Positions 1 to 10,895 of a stretch of 64,000 bases of DNA are shown one piece after another (positions within the stretch are counted from its first letter, which is position 1; the number at the start of each line of letters is the position of its first letter). The stretch is taken from assembly GCA_011800155.1 (NCBI GenBank), contig CM022377.1, forward strand, positions 1,736,001 to 1,800,000, given 5' to 3'. The DNA comes from Flammulina velutipes (taxonomy: Eukaryota > Basidiomycota > Agaricomycetes > Agaricales > Physalacriaceae). A program made the position numbers and the translations under genes. The notes beneath the pieces are model-generated. The model was not told the origin of the DNA. It did not search any database and was given only the letters and a program-made list of their open reading frames with translations.

Positions 1-599
1 GTCCTGTAGGACGAGGGGGGTCATGAAGCGTCCTTGGTCAAGGTTGAGACGATATATTTCATTACCAGAAGCAGAGAAGAGGGCATCGCAAGAGGGAAAG
101 TGGTATGCAAGTGATCGACCAAAGCGGGGTATTCGCGTTCGGTAGTGATGACCGCCTTGAGTGTGTAGCTCGATAGAACGATCGTTTTGAAGGTGTATTG
201 ACTTTGTCCAGTCGTCAGAGAGCATCTAAGATAGCGGTGAACGAATGAACGGGACGACGATTCGACAAGTAACTCACGTACAACAAAATCAATGTTTTCT
301 GCGTCTGTATGTCGCTCAAATTTTAGTGATAGCTGGCCCAAGTCCCAGACCCGTATTTGAGGTTTGTAGGTGCCCGTTGCAATGACATGGGTTCCATCTC
401 GACTGGATTTGACTTTGTTACTTGCTTCTGGGAACTCGAATCCTTGGATGAGCTCGAGCGTGCCCTCTACGTGCTCTCTGACTGCTCGTTTTCCCTTTCC
501 ACTTGCTGCGCGTTTCCTTGTGAGCCAGTCGGGCAGCGACGACGACGACCCAGCAGCAGCGCCGTTGACGGTGTACACCTTGACATCCTCTGAAGCCAT
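1..599 (-). CDS. enp2: Ribosome biogenesis protein Enp2/NOL10, 5' part (cut by window start)
   Basis: This is the N-terminal part of the WD40 nucleolar protein Enp2 (NOL10), which acts in early 18S rRNA/40S assembly. Visible family motifs are LPDWLTRKR near residue 25, ELIQGFEFP, then ATGTYKPQIRVWDL and LSLKFERH. An intron at 226-281 (donor gtacgtgag, acceptor cttag) splits the first exon (106 codons) from the second. The second exon reads on in frame to LSDDWTKSIHLQNDRSIELH, then TRIPRFGR and NEIYRLNLDQGRF, all typical of NOL10. An ATG lies six codons upstream at 617, but the one at 599 gives the usual short N-terminus. The rest of the gene lies left of position 1. It is divergent from the tyrosinase-like gene. 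Identification is from family knowledge and is strong. Confidence 0.93.
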
Positions 600-964
600 C
601 GTGGCGGTTAAAAACAAATTTTATGTGATGTGACGTCACGATGTCTGTCACACGGTCCGGTCTAATTTAGGCGTTCTGCCAAGCCAAACGGAATCTTTTC
701 AGAGTCTATTTCAGAGCAAATAAAAAAGTATCCTTTCGCTGGGAACGCGCGAAAGACGCGTATTTACAGCGCGCTGAGGGTGCTATTTTGACAGCGCTCA
801 CGGACGTCCGACAAGGTCTATTTTGACCCTGATCCGGAGTTGCCGACGCTTCCTAAATGAAATGTTTTCCTGTTTCCCCAACCCTTGCTCGTTTCTCTTT
901 CCACCACCATCTAGCTCCACATTTCCTCTCATTCGTGAGAGGCCCGTCATTCTTTTCGCCTACA
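600..964. other. Divergent intergenic region enp2 / tyrosinase-like gene
   Basis: These 365 bases separate two divergent genes and must hold both promoters. An A-rich element (aaataaaaaag) lies near 719-729. A GC-rich stretch with repeated agcgc motifs lies at about 765-800. No coding signal was seen. Confidence 0.6.
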
Positions 965-2378
965 ATGTCACTCTTTATCTTCTCGGTCCTCCTATGCTTC
1001 TCTTTCTCGCTAGCTGTTCCCCTTTCCCGTCAAGATTCTTCAACTTGCACCTCTCCCACCGTTCGTGTCGACTGGTAACCATAATCATGTTCTCCTCTAT
1101 CTTTTTGTTACTGATTTCCGTACCAGGACCACTCTCTCCGAGGCGCAGAAGACTGCTTATTTCGACGCAGAGCTATGCCTTATGAACTCCCCCGCCAAAC
1201 TATCGCTTCCCGGCGTTACTACCCGCTGGGACGATCTCGTAAGCCTTCACCCTGAAATCGCCTTTGCGCTCTTTAATCATTTTCCAAGGTCGCTGTTCAT
1301 CAACTTCAAGCAAACACTAACGCTGGCACCGACACTTGGCATTTCGTCGGACAGTGCGTCTTTACATTCCTTCTTTTTGTCCCTTTTCATAAAACCACAA
1401 TCTAGATTCCTCCACGTCCGTTCTGTCTTTCTGGGTCAACCTAGAACTCATCGCTAATTTCGTATAGACACATCGCTACTATGTTCACGTTCACGAGACC
1501 CTTCTCCGGACAGAATGCAACTACACTGGCCCCGTACACATCTTTCTTGTCTTCTTAACTCACTCGCTGACCGTCTTATAGATGGCATACTGGAACGAGG
1601 AGACCGATGCCGGAAACTACCAAGGTTCTCGCGTCATCCAGGACTTTGGTGGCTTCGGCCACTCCAGCGAGGATTTTGTCATCAACAACGGTCCCTTCGC
1701 TAACCTGACGTTGCAAATTGGTCCTGGCTCGGACAATCAACCTCACTTGCTATCCCGCTATGTCAACGAACGTCAGGCCCGGTCATCCAGCAGTTGGTAC
1801 GTCCAGGGTGTGAAGAACCAGAAGGACTTCGCCACCTTCAAGGACCTCCTCTATGACACTCTTCACGTCGCCGGTCACAATGGCGTTGGCGGTGGATGGG
1901 GAGATGTAAGTCTTCTCACTCGTCACTGTCGATTTTCAACGCTCATACCATTTTATTTAGATGTCGAACGTCCTCAGCTCCCCCAACGATCCTATCTTCT
2001 GGATGCACCACACCTACTTAGATATGGTAAGATTCTTTTCCACCGGTACCGCCTGATTTGACGCTGGAATTTCAAGATTTGGACTGGCTGGCAAGGAAAC
2101 GACGAGTCCCGAATCAACGACTTGGAAGATGCTGGCAATGAGACACAGTCTGAACCAGAAGGCGGCTATGTCGTAAGTTATCTCCTCTCTTGATGGCACG
2201 TTTATAAGTCGACACGATAGGCCACTAACCCCAACACTGTCCTCTCTGTCTATGGTATCCTACCCAACTCTACAGTACGTGATCCTCCCTCGCAGTGGTT
2301 TATTCAACTCACCAAATGGCCTAGGTGGCGGAAGTCGCCCGTACTACAGGTGGTTATCTTTGCTACACCTACGAGTAG
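965..2378 (+). CDS. Secreted tyrosinase-like copper protein
   Basis: The gene encodes a 318-residue protein of the common central domain of tyrosinase, a type-3 copper family that oxidises phenols. The splice model has ten exons: 965-1074, 1127-1238, 1289-1353, 1406-1415, 1468-1533, 1582-1905, 1961-2026, 2077-2172, 2221-2274 and 2325-2378; all junctions keep frame. Residues 1 to about 18 are a hydrophobic signal peptide. The CuA region reads RWDDLVAVHQ ... WHFVGQFLHTHRYYVHVHE, and CuB reads LHVAGHNGVGG ... SPNDPIFWMHHTYLDMIW, so all expected copper-ligand histidines are present. The usual FLPWHR is FLHTHR here, encoded across a 10-nt microexon. The protein ends GGYLCYTYE, the normal short-form ending, so it lacks the C-terminal extension of latent tyrosinases. 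The substrate is unknown. Confidence 0.88.
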
Positions 2379-5300
2379 AGAACGAACGTTCCTACTCCCG
2401 ACTCTTTACCGAGATTACCTCTCGCACTCTTCATGGACAATCGCTTTTACCACGTTATCTCGGTTACGACAGTTTAATAGTACCGGACCTTTGTCAATAT
2501 ATCGTATCTGTGCACTTGTTGGTTATTGGAGGGCAGTCATATTTCTCCGTCGACCCATCGTCTCATTGTATTGAAGGATATGTGCAATCCTTCTACCATG
2601 ACTCACTCATCATGAGAATCACTGGTGCGCATCCAATAACGTATACGTACTTGCTAACTTGGGAGTGGGACGCCTCCCACCGTTGTTCGCCGATCAGACA
2701 TGATAATCAGAACCAGTGTGTAGTGTATAGATTCAATACACAGTCTATCCAGTCCAGATCGGTGAACATGACGGGTCCAGGCTCCGCGAAACGAAGTATA
2801 AACGGTTGGTTTTACATTGAGTCGTGTAGGGATGACTACGGCCCGCGAGTGACATTGTCCTTATATGGAGGAATGCACATAATCGTGGTCGGGGCTGATT
2901 GGAGGGAAGAATCCTATTATGTCTGAACATGGAAATGACAAGCGTTCTTCAAGGTACACGCAGTGCATGTTGACATGTTGCGTGTCATATGCCGGGGCTC
3001 TTCACCTCTTTCGAAGTCGTCTCGGAGATTCGAAGTCCTGAGCGTGCTGTCACATCCAAGCGATCTCAGCGCATGCGATATTCGTGCGCGGTGGCCCAAA
3101 ACGCACGTGTCGCCACATCAGATTCTCATGGGCGTGGGAAAGTATGTGGTTGTCTTTCGACGCTCTCGAGGAACTCTTGCTGCTCATCTGAACTCGGAAC
3201 TCTGGCATGCGAACCCGCTCTTGAATCCGTGTTCAATACATAAATGGAAAACACCGAGCACTAATTCTCCGAGGGCTCTGTCCGCTTCTTCAAATGAATG
3301 CTGAGGCTTTTTAAAGGCCTACTTCTAACATCTTTCATCTGGACAGAACTCCTTCGCGTCACACGGCTCTCTATTCGCCATAGATATACTCCGGGCCTTC
3401 TCGACGATGACCATGCATCTCCCGCCCTTCCCAGTCAATCTCTAGAGTAGTCTCTCACTCCAACTCGGGCGTACCTTACCTTCTGCCTTCGAGGCTCGCG
3501 TAGCACAATGGTCGTAGTCTTCTATGCCTTAATGGACGATATACCTCCCAGGTTTTCTCCTTGTGCGTCCGGTACAAATCCGGAAACGTGTTTGGCGTCG
3601 ACACCATGACCTCTTTCATGTGTTTTGAGTACTTATCGACACTTCGCGAGATGGGTTTTACCTCTTTCCATGGAGTATCTGTGCAACGAGGTGAACGGCC
3701 AGGTATTCAATTCATCTAAGATGATTCGTTGGCTGATGTTCAGCGAAGGCTAACATATCCTTCTACCTTCTATCCACCGAGGCAACCGGCCTGTTTGTCT
3801 TTCAGCGATTGTCCCTACTGATGCATGATGTATGACGCCTACCTGAGATTATTCTCCGCCACCCCATCTAATCAATATCGACAGATGTTTAAAACCGCCG
3901 TTAGAAACGGGACTCGACCAATTCAGTCGCATAATGATATTAGGCCCTTCATCTCTTACATGGATTTCGCAGATCCTCAAGCCTCGAGTAACTAAACCTT
4001 GACTGATCGTCCGGAGGATATTAGGAAAAGCTGCGTTCAGGTACCACTCAGTGCAAGTTCAATACTCCGAGCCTGCATGCACCCCAGGCAGCCTCTAGGG
4101 CGCCTCCACTCCTCTGGACACCACTCTCCATCTTGATTCAGGTATGTGACTCACATCTCAACACACATTCTAACTCGACGTGAATGTGATGGGACGGCGA
4201 CAGGCACACTTGGGTGGGCCACACAATTAAACCGACTGCCCTCAAGGGTCAACAACGTGCTCGAAGAGCGTTTGGTGCCAATTGACTTTAGGGCGTGATC
4301 GAAAGCGAGAGCGTCTGCAGATCAGGATGTAATCAGACAGCCTGTCTGAGTCTATAACCCACATGAATGGCTAATGGCGTGAGTAGACTGAAAACCTGGC
4401 GTAGAGAACATCGCAAGCTGACGGTCTCGCCTACAGAATTCACCCTCTCGCGTTCGCTCGTACTGCCCATCATATCAGAACTCAGTCAGAACTCGTAATT
4501 GCCCGATCAATTTTTGCATTCTGATACGCACGCCTCCTTCCCCACACACGTCCGTGTGGGTAGACGACCTGCCCGGCATCTAGTGGAGGACCTACCCTGA
4601 ACACTACCAGTATGTTTGCAAGTATGTGAACAATTCTGCTGCCATTGGGGATGATGCACTGATGGAGAGCGGCCCAGGGAAGCTAATAGTAATACAGCAA
4701 TCACCACTTGCGTGGTTACTTCTCGCTCCACGATGTCGACGCACCGTTTTGTTTTCATATTAACCACGCTCTCGCTATGGATGAACAGCAAGAATGCACA
4801 ACTATACTACGTCTACAACGTGATTACTCGACATGTGGTCTATTCGGTTCCCATCGATTAAAGCTTTTATCCAGCTAGCCGGCCTGCTGCATGCCCCGTT
4901 ACTGCCAGCCTTCTCAGAGTCTACCATCGCATTTTCCAGGTCAGCAAAGTAGTACCGCGTGGCTTACTATGGGCTGGGACCACGGAAGATGTCCGAACGA
5001 CCAACTCTACTCGAATCTCCGATCTCCATGCCGCAATAAGAAGCAATCCGATACTTTCCGATGTTTCGAAAAACGAGAGGTGAGTACGACATGTCGACAA
5101 CCAATCGTGGCGTCAGATGCATTTAAAGTTCCTAGGAGATCTCCGATACACTTCCTCTTGTCCTGAAAGCTCGGCTATTTCCTCACATCCCGTCAAGGGT
5201 TCTCGGCAAGGTGTGCTTCAAGAAGGCAATCGTCGTTAGCATACCTCACAGTTCTGTCAAAATCTGTCACATCGTGTGAATCAAATGTGAATAGGAATTC

Positions 5301-5468
5301 TCATGTTTCTCTCAAGCTTGCTTCCCTGGCTCACACCCACCTCGAACAGAATATAAACCTAAAAAATAATCCTTGAAATCGTGGACATAGGCACCCTGTG
5401 TAAGTTCCCTGGATAGCGAGTGGACTTCGGAGATGCTGCACGTATAAAGGACAGATTGAAGCCACGGA
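2379..5468. other. Long gene-poor interval
   Basis: About 3.1 kb with only short unrelated frames, none resembling a known family and none joining into a plausible spliced gene. A tRNA-like fragment near 3500-3585 was considered and rejected. A TATA-like atataaa at 5351-5357 lies about 115 bases before the WOPR start codon and may be its promoter. I saw no transposase, reverse transcriptase or long repeat. Confidence 0.5.
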
Positions 5469-6663
5469 ATGATATCCACCAATCCTCCTCCGATGGCAGC
5501 CCCTGTCGTACCACAACGTCCTACTTTAGAGAAGACTCGTATCAGGTCTTCCCGCGATGCGTTCATCATCTTCAACGGGGTGGCTATGAACGTCTTGCCA
5601 CTCATCACCCGCCGCTTGGACATCGAGGAACGTCGGGCTATATCCTCCGGGAACGTCTACGTCTGGGAGGAACGTGGCGTTAATACTGAAGCTGTCGGCC
5701 TGGGTATGGAACGATGGTATGTGCCTAACTAGCATGATTGTGGCGCAACACATGTACTGATCGCCGTCCAGGACGGATGGGATGGGCTGGGGACCAAGTC
5801 GTAAGTCTTACTTCTATGTGATATATCCTCCGTACTGATCTGCTTCTCTAGGAGTCCGGGATGTAAGTTTTCTACGTGTGCTCCGTGGCGTTTTGCTCAA
5901 TGTTATTAGGAATTCCTGTTTTATCACCAGAAAAATCCGGACGACGATTGCGGGCCCGTCACACAAATCTCCCCTTGGGCCCGAATAACAAAGTGTGTTG
6001 ATGATTCTTCATTCCCTTCGAGTTCATCGATGCTGATGCGCTTCCAGAAAAACCGGGGACTCTTCTTACAACTTCCCAGGGTACTCGATTTCCTCGACGT
6101 TTCGACATCTGCCTGAAACACGAAACCTGGTCAAGCAGACATATAGCGTTCATGTTACTCTGCCTGCGGATCGAGCGAAGGGCATGACTCGGAAGTGGCA
6201 CCTCAGTAAGTCTCCGTATTTGGCCCGCGGCGCCACATTCTGATGTACTATTAATATAGCTGCGTACTTCAACCAAGACGACCTCGACACGCTGCGAAAT
6301 GTGGACATGATTCCTCCCCTCGTATCCCTACCCCCGCATGATAGCTGGTTCAAAAGCGCTCGGACGACCAAGGCGCCCCGACGCGATAACCGCGCGTCAG
6401 GCTTTTCGTCCTCGGAAAGCTTGACTCCGCCCCAACACACAAAACGGCTCCATTCGCCACCATCCTCTGATTCTGAGATGAGTGTCGATACATGCTCGCA
6501 GACGAGTGGCCGGACACCAGATCTGCATTATCGGGACAGACGACCTGATCCTATAGCCCTGCGCTCCACGTTGGTCCCTTTGGAACATCTCCAAAAAGCA
6601 TCTTCTCCTCGACGAAATCCTATTGACGAGCAGATAATACGACGTTTCTCCCGACCTTATTGA
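5469..6663 (+). CDS. Gti1/Pac2 family (WOPR domain) transcription regulator
   Basis: The protein belongs to the fungal WOPR DNA-binding family (Gti1/Pac2, Wor1, Ryp1, Sge1), which controls morphological switching and development. The exons are 5469-5716, 5772-5800, 5852-5862, 5910-5992, 6048-6205 and 6260-6663, giving 310 residues; the third exon is only 11 nt. WOPRa is seen as DAFIIFNGVAMNVLPLITRR, then YVWEERG and ERWTDGMGWGPSR followed by EFLFYHQK. WOPRb is seen as NLVKQTYSVHVTLP followed by WHLTAYF. The last ~120 residues are Ser/Pro-rich and probably disordered. The start is the first ATG in frame before the domain. It stands alone between two gene-poor intervals. The family is clear; the target genes are not known. 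Confidence 0.9.
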
Positions 6664-8383
6664 CCTTGTATCTCTATGGGATCCAATCCATTTCTTACTT
6701 ACTTGGTATCATTGTTGAAGGCGGACTATTCTGTATCCCGTTACAAATTGCTCTCGATTATTATTTATTCATCTTAGATAACCTCAATGTACCATAAGCT
6801 GCAGTTACCCTCCACTTGTTATCACTATACCCGTACTTTTCTTGCGAACAAACATATGAATATGACGCATCTATAGGCCCCGCGACCTCGATCGAGCGGA
6901 CTTTATCTCCTCCATCAATAGCAATAATTATAGAGCTAAGGGTCCTTGCTTTCTGAGTTCTCGGTCCCACTGGCCGTTCAACGGGATCTCCTACAGCCAT
7001 CTTCAGGCCCAAAGAGCCTCGGGCGTTGTTTCATCGTTGACCTTCGGTTACACTCGTCGCCAGTGTAGTGCGACTTCTTGCGAGCAAGAGCAGGTCCATG
7101 GCCAACATATGTGTCTACCCGGGTAGTCGAGATTCTTTTGGGGATGAGCGGGATCACTTCATCTTGCTACAAATTCGATAGAGTTACACTATGCACTGCA
7201 TAATACGAAGCACCCCCGAAGTGAGGTCCTTTATCGGGCTATTCCAAGAGAGTTGTTAGTTAGTACTACACGTGAGAAAGCGAAGACGATAAGACACCAC
7301 AACCGGCCCTCGGGGAAATCTCGCAGGAGCTTTGGAGGTTCAACGTACAAACGTTCATGTCTGTATTTGAAAGAGCACTGCTTTGATTGCAGTGGCCCGA
7401 TAATATATCGCCGTGATCCCGCTGTGTCGTAATGATTCAAAAAACAAGTCCTAATGGCTATATCGATGGTCAAATTTCCACGTAGATCTGTGCAATGGTA
7501 CAGCAGTCAACGAGTACTCGGGCCATAGTAACAGGCGCACTGTTTACGCCCCACGTAAGCCTAACCGAATGAAGGAATGCAAGATAAGTACTACCAAGGC
7601 TGAATCCGTAAACATCGTATAACCACACTCACTAAATAACAAAATGTAGTAGCCGATGAATGGTTACAGCTTGAAATGGGCGTCAAGCCCCTCCGTGAGT
7701 AGCGGTGTAGATGATAAGGTAGTTGTTAGATCTCAGAAAACGAAGAGGGCAACAAGGTTGTACTGTTGTTCAAGGTTTAACCGCGCCACAAAATAAAGGT
7801 GCCGAGGGTATAAAGCTGCGAGCATCCTACGGAGTACTACGGCTCACTACCCTGGGATGTTCTCATTGAGAACGTATTTCCAGAAATACTTTCAAGGCAG
7901 GCAAAGGTCGGGGTCTGAGGCCAGAGGGAAGAATATAGAGCGTTGTGTCTCCGAGTCGTTAGTACAAAGGGACTAGATCGTACTAGAGTAGCGTCGAGCC
8001 ACACAAAGATGTCGCGGAGAAACAGGATAAGTCGATGCGGCAGATATATTGTAAGCTTTCCGCCGTACTCCCTAGTTATCAGCATGTCAAGGTTCACTAA
8101 GAAGCTTGTTGTGATATCGAACGCCAGGTCTAGAGAGACTCAAAGAATGCCGAAGGAGAGTGAACGCCGTTCCGCCGTTTTATGAGGGGAGATTTGTACC
8201 ATGTGCTGGAGAAGTAGAACTCAAAGACAAGAGCGGAAACAGAGGTGGGTAACACATGAAATGAAAGAGTAAACCTGCAAGTGGCCACACAGACCTCGGC
8301 AAGTCCCGAATAATGATGTTACGTAAGAAATCGGCCTTTCTCAATCACCGCCACCGTCAAATGAACTTGTGTTTGTGAACGAA
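6664..8383. other. Gene-poor interval
   Basis: About 1.7 kb after the WOPR gene with only short random frames. No domain, RNA gene or clear repeat was seen. The right end should contain the promoter of the DUF155 gene. Confidence 0.5.
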
Positions 8384-10381
8384 ATGTCGTTGCCTACAAG
8401 TTCGCGACAGCCTTTGCCGTCTTCTGCCAGTGCCGCAGCAAATATAGAGGCGAAAGCGCGCGGCGCAAATCGTTCCACGAAAGTTGCTGGTGCGTAACAG
8501 AATCTCGAAAAACAACTCCATTAACTTACAAACATTTGTTCAGGAAAGCTAAAGGTGCTTCCGGAACAACATGAACCTGATACTCTCGACGCTGGGCGCC
8601 CATCACCGCGTTCTCAGGCGCAAGCAAATGAAAGCACAGAAACGAATGGTGACAGTGACGAGGGAGACATCGAGTCGGACTCGAGCGAGGTGGCGGAAGT
8701 CGAGGTGAGTAAGCGGAACACTTTCTATTCACGCTTCTGAACGTCTTTCAGGTTTATAACCAAATATCGTTGATACCTGACGGTACGGCACGTCGGGACG
8801 CCATCCGTTTGACAAAAAAGAAAGCCAAATCACTTCCCAGAGTCACTGCATACGCTACCGCAACGTAGGTCTCGCCGTGATTATGTCCTCCATACGTGCT
8901 AACCAACCTCAAGCTCGTACCGAATGACTGATCTCATGAAGTTCTTGAACGCGCGCAAAGCAGCTTACCTTACCGACGCGAAACTCATAGACGAGGTCAT
9001 CTATACACCCTACACTTACCAGTCCATGGACGGTCGCCAATCCATAGTGAAATCGCAGCCCCCGGCCGAAGGAGATCTTCTTGGAATTCCTGAATTACAT
9101 GCAGAAGAGGAGCGAGATCCAAACGAAATGCGAACTATGAAGAAGAAGAGCAAATTTGACGCGACACCCACACAGGCCGAGATCTTTCTCTTCGAGTACG
9201 GCACTGTTGTGATTTGGGGCATGACGGAGTCGCAGGAGAAGCGTTTCCTCTCATCCTTGTACGTGTATAATGTGCTCTCCATCTTACGGACCTCTTAATT
9301 TCGGCATCCAGAAAACGCTTCGAGCAAGACAAATTAGGTGAGCCTCTACGCTCAGTCAATGATTTTAGGAACCTCACTCTGCTCCAGCCCCAGAAGACGT
9401 CGAAATGGAAGATCTCAATTATTATTACGCTAACTACAGCAGGTGTGTGTCGCTCCATTCTCCAGAGCGTTTTATATTGATACATCGGTCATTCCCAGAA
9501 TCTATAATGATGTTATAACGCTCCGCAAGGGCTCCAGTTACATGTTTGTTGATTTCCACCTTCGGGGGAATGCATCCTGACATTTAATTCAAAGGACGAA
9601 GCTTTCCTTGTCACACGCACTGTCTCAATCGGTCAAGATCTCATTGGTAACTCACCTTGTGTTGTCCATCCCTACAAGGGCTGACCCGGAATTGCAGTTT
9701 GAAGCCCTAATATCTACGACTATCGAAGACACGAAAGACATACCCGAAGTCATTAGCGAAACCGGGAAGATTGGGATGCCCCATAAGGGTATGACTTGGT
9801 TTTAAACTCAATCGATGCCATGGTACTCATTCTGTTTCCAGAAATTATGCAAAACATCGGTCAGCTGTTTCTACTACGAACCAACATAAACTCTGTCGGT
9901 TCTGTGCTAGATTCTCCGGTATGTCCATTTGCTGTACTAGTTAATTCCCTGAAGCTCATCACTGTTTCAGGAAGTGTTCTGGGTACGTGCACCATCGAGA
10001 TACTTACTCTAAACGGATTTTTTAATATTCCATTTAGAGCTTCCCAGATCTTCAACCGTTGTACGACGCTGCGCGAAGCTACCTGGAAATACCCCAAAGG
10101 ATTAATTTGTTGAATACTCGAGTTGAGGTGAGCTTGCACCGGTTTCCAGTCATACAGCCATGAGTCGTAACGGCGCACATCATCTCTCAGGTCCTTCAAG
10201 ATATGCTACAGCTATTAAAGGAATCTGTGTCAAGCCGGCACGCAGAACGGCTGGAACAGGTTGTGATTGTGTTGATTGCAATAGAAATCGGTGAATTCGA
10301 TGCTTCATGATCCTTGTACGTTGGCTCATGATTTTTACAGTGTTGGGAATAATCACAATAGCAGTGGATCTGATGGCCTGA
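8384..10381 (+). CDS. DUF155 (Rmd1/Sif2/RMND1-type) membrane protein
   Basis: The gene encodes a 437-residue protein of the DUF155 family, to which yeast Rmd1, fission yeast Sif2/Sif3 and human RMND1 belong. There are fourteen exons starting at 8384, 8544, 8752, 8914, 9312, 9388, 9499, 9595, 9698, 9842, 9971, 10038, 10191 and 10341; the eleventh (9971-9982) is 12 nt, and every junction keeps frame. The N-terminal ~100 residues are acidic and low-complexity. The DUF155 core includes VTAYATATSYRM, then EIFLFEYGTVVIWGMTESQE, then LSLSHALSQSVKISLFE and INLLNTRVEVLQDMLQLL. A C-terminal hydrophobic helix (IVLIAIEIVLGIITIAVDLM) anchors it in a membrane. The family's molecular role is poorly defined. 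Confidence 0.9.
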
Positions 10382-10895
10382 TGTTGCATAGCGTACTCGT
10401 GGCCATCCTTAACATCCCTTGCCACAAACCGCGTCCGTCGGTGAATCGGATAGTATCCTGAAGCGCGTGGATTTGAAGTACAATCTTGTATAGACTGAAT
10501 TCTATCTGCTACCTGTGGCTGAGAGATTGATATATTTTTCACCCCTGTGGACTGAAGGCAAATACAAGTAATTGAGAAACCAAGGGGTGGAATTGCTGTA
10601 ATGTTGGAAACCTGTTGGAACCACGAGCGGTTCGGTGAATGCCGCCCATTTTTTTGCGCGATGATTATCCAGAAGAGTGACGAGGAGGTAGATTTCCCAC
10701 CCCCAGCGTCCAGTTGTATGAATGTGGCGCTATGTCGGATGTCCGGCCGGGGGAACCGAAGGCAGCACGTGTAGCCCCGATCAGTTGGAACCTGCTTGCC
10801 GTTTACCACCATCTTTAATCGCGTCGACGTCGACCACAACAGCGAGCAGAGTGTTCTTTGGCTTGCACACAACCGCCCACGACGCGAATTTGAAG
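10382..10895. other. Intergenic region DUF155 / gle1
   Basis: 514 bases between two genes on the same strand. A long antisense frame runs through it (see rejected items), but no supported gene was found. It should hold the 3' end of the upstream transcript and the gle1 promoter. Confidence 0.5.

Noticed and set aside
2252..2926. 224-codon + strand frame beginning in the tyrosinase-like gene
   Set aside because: It starts in a different frame inside a confirmed exon and intron, and its product resembles nothing known.
3494..3590. tRNA-like boxes: A-box-like tagcacaatgg and a T-arm-like tccgg/ccgga hairpin
   Set aside because: The acceptor ends do not pair, the T-loop is non-canonical, and no anticodon arm can be placed.
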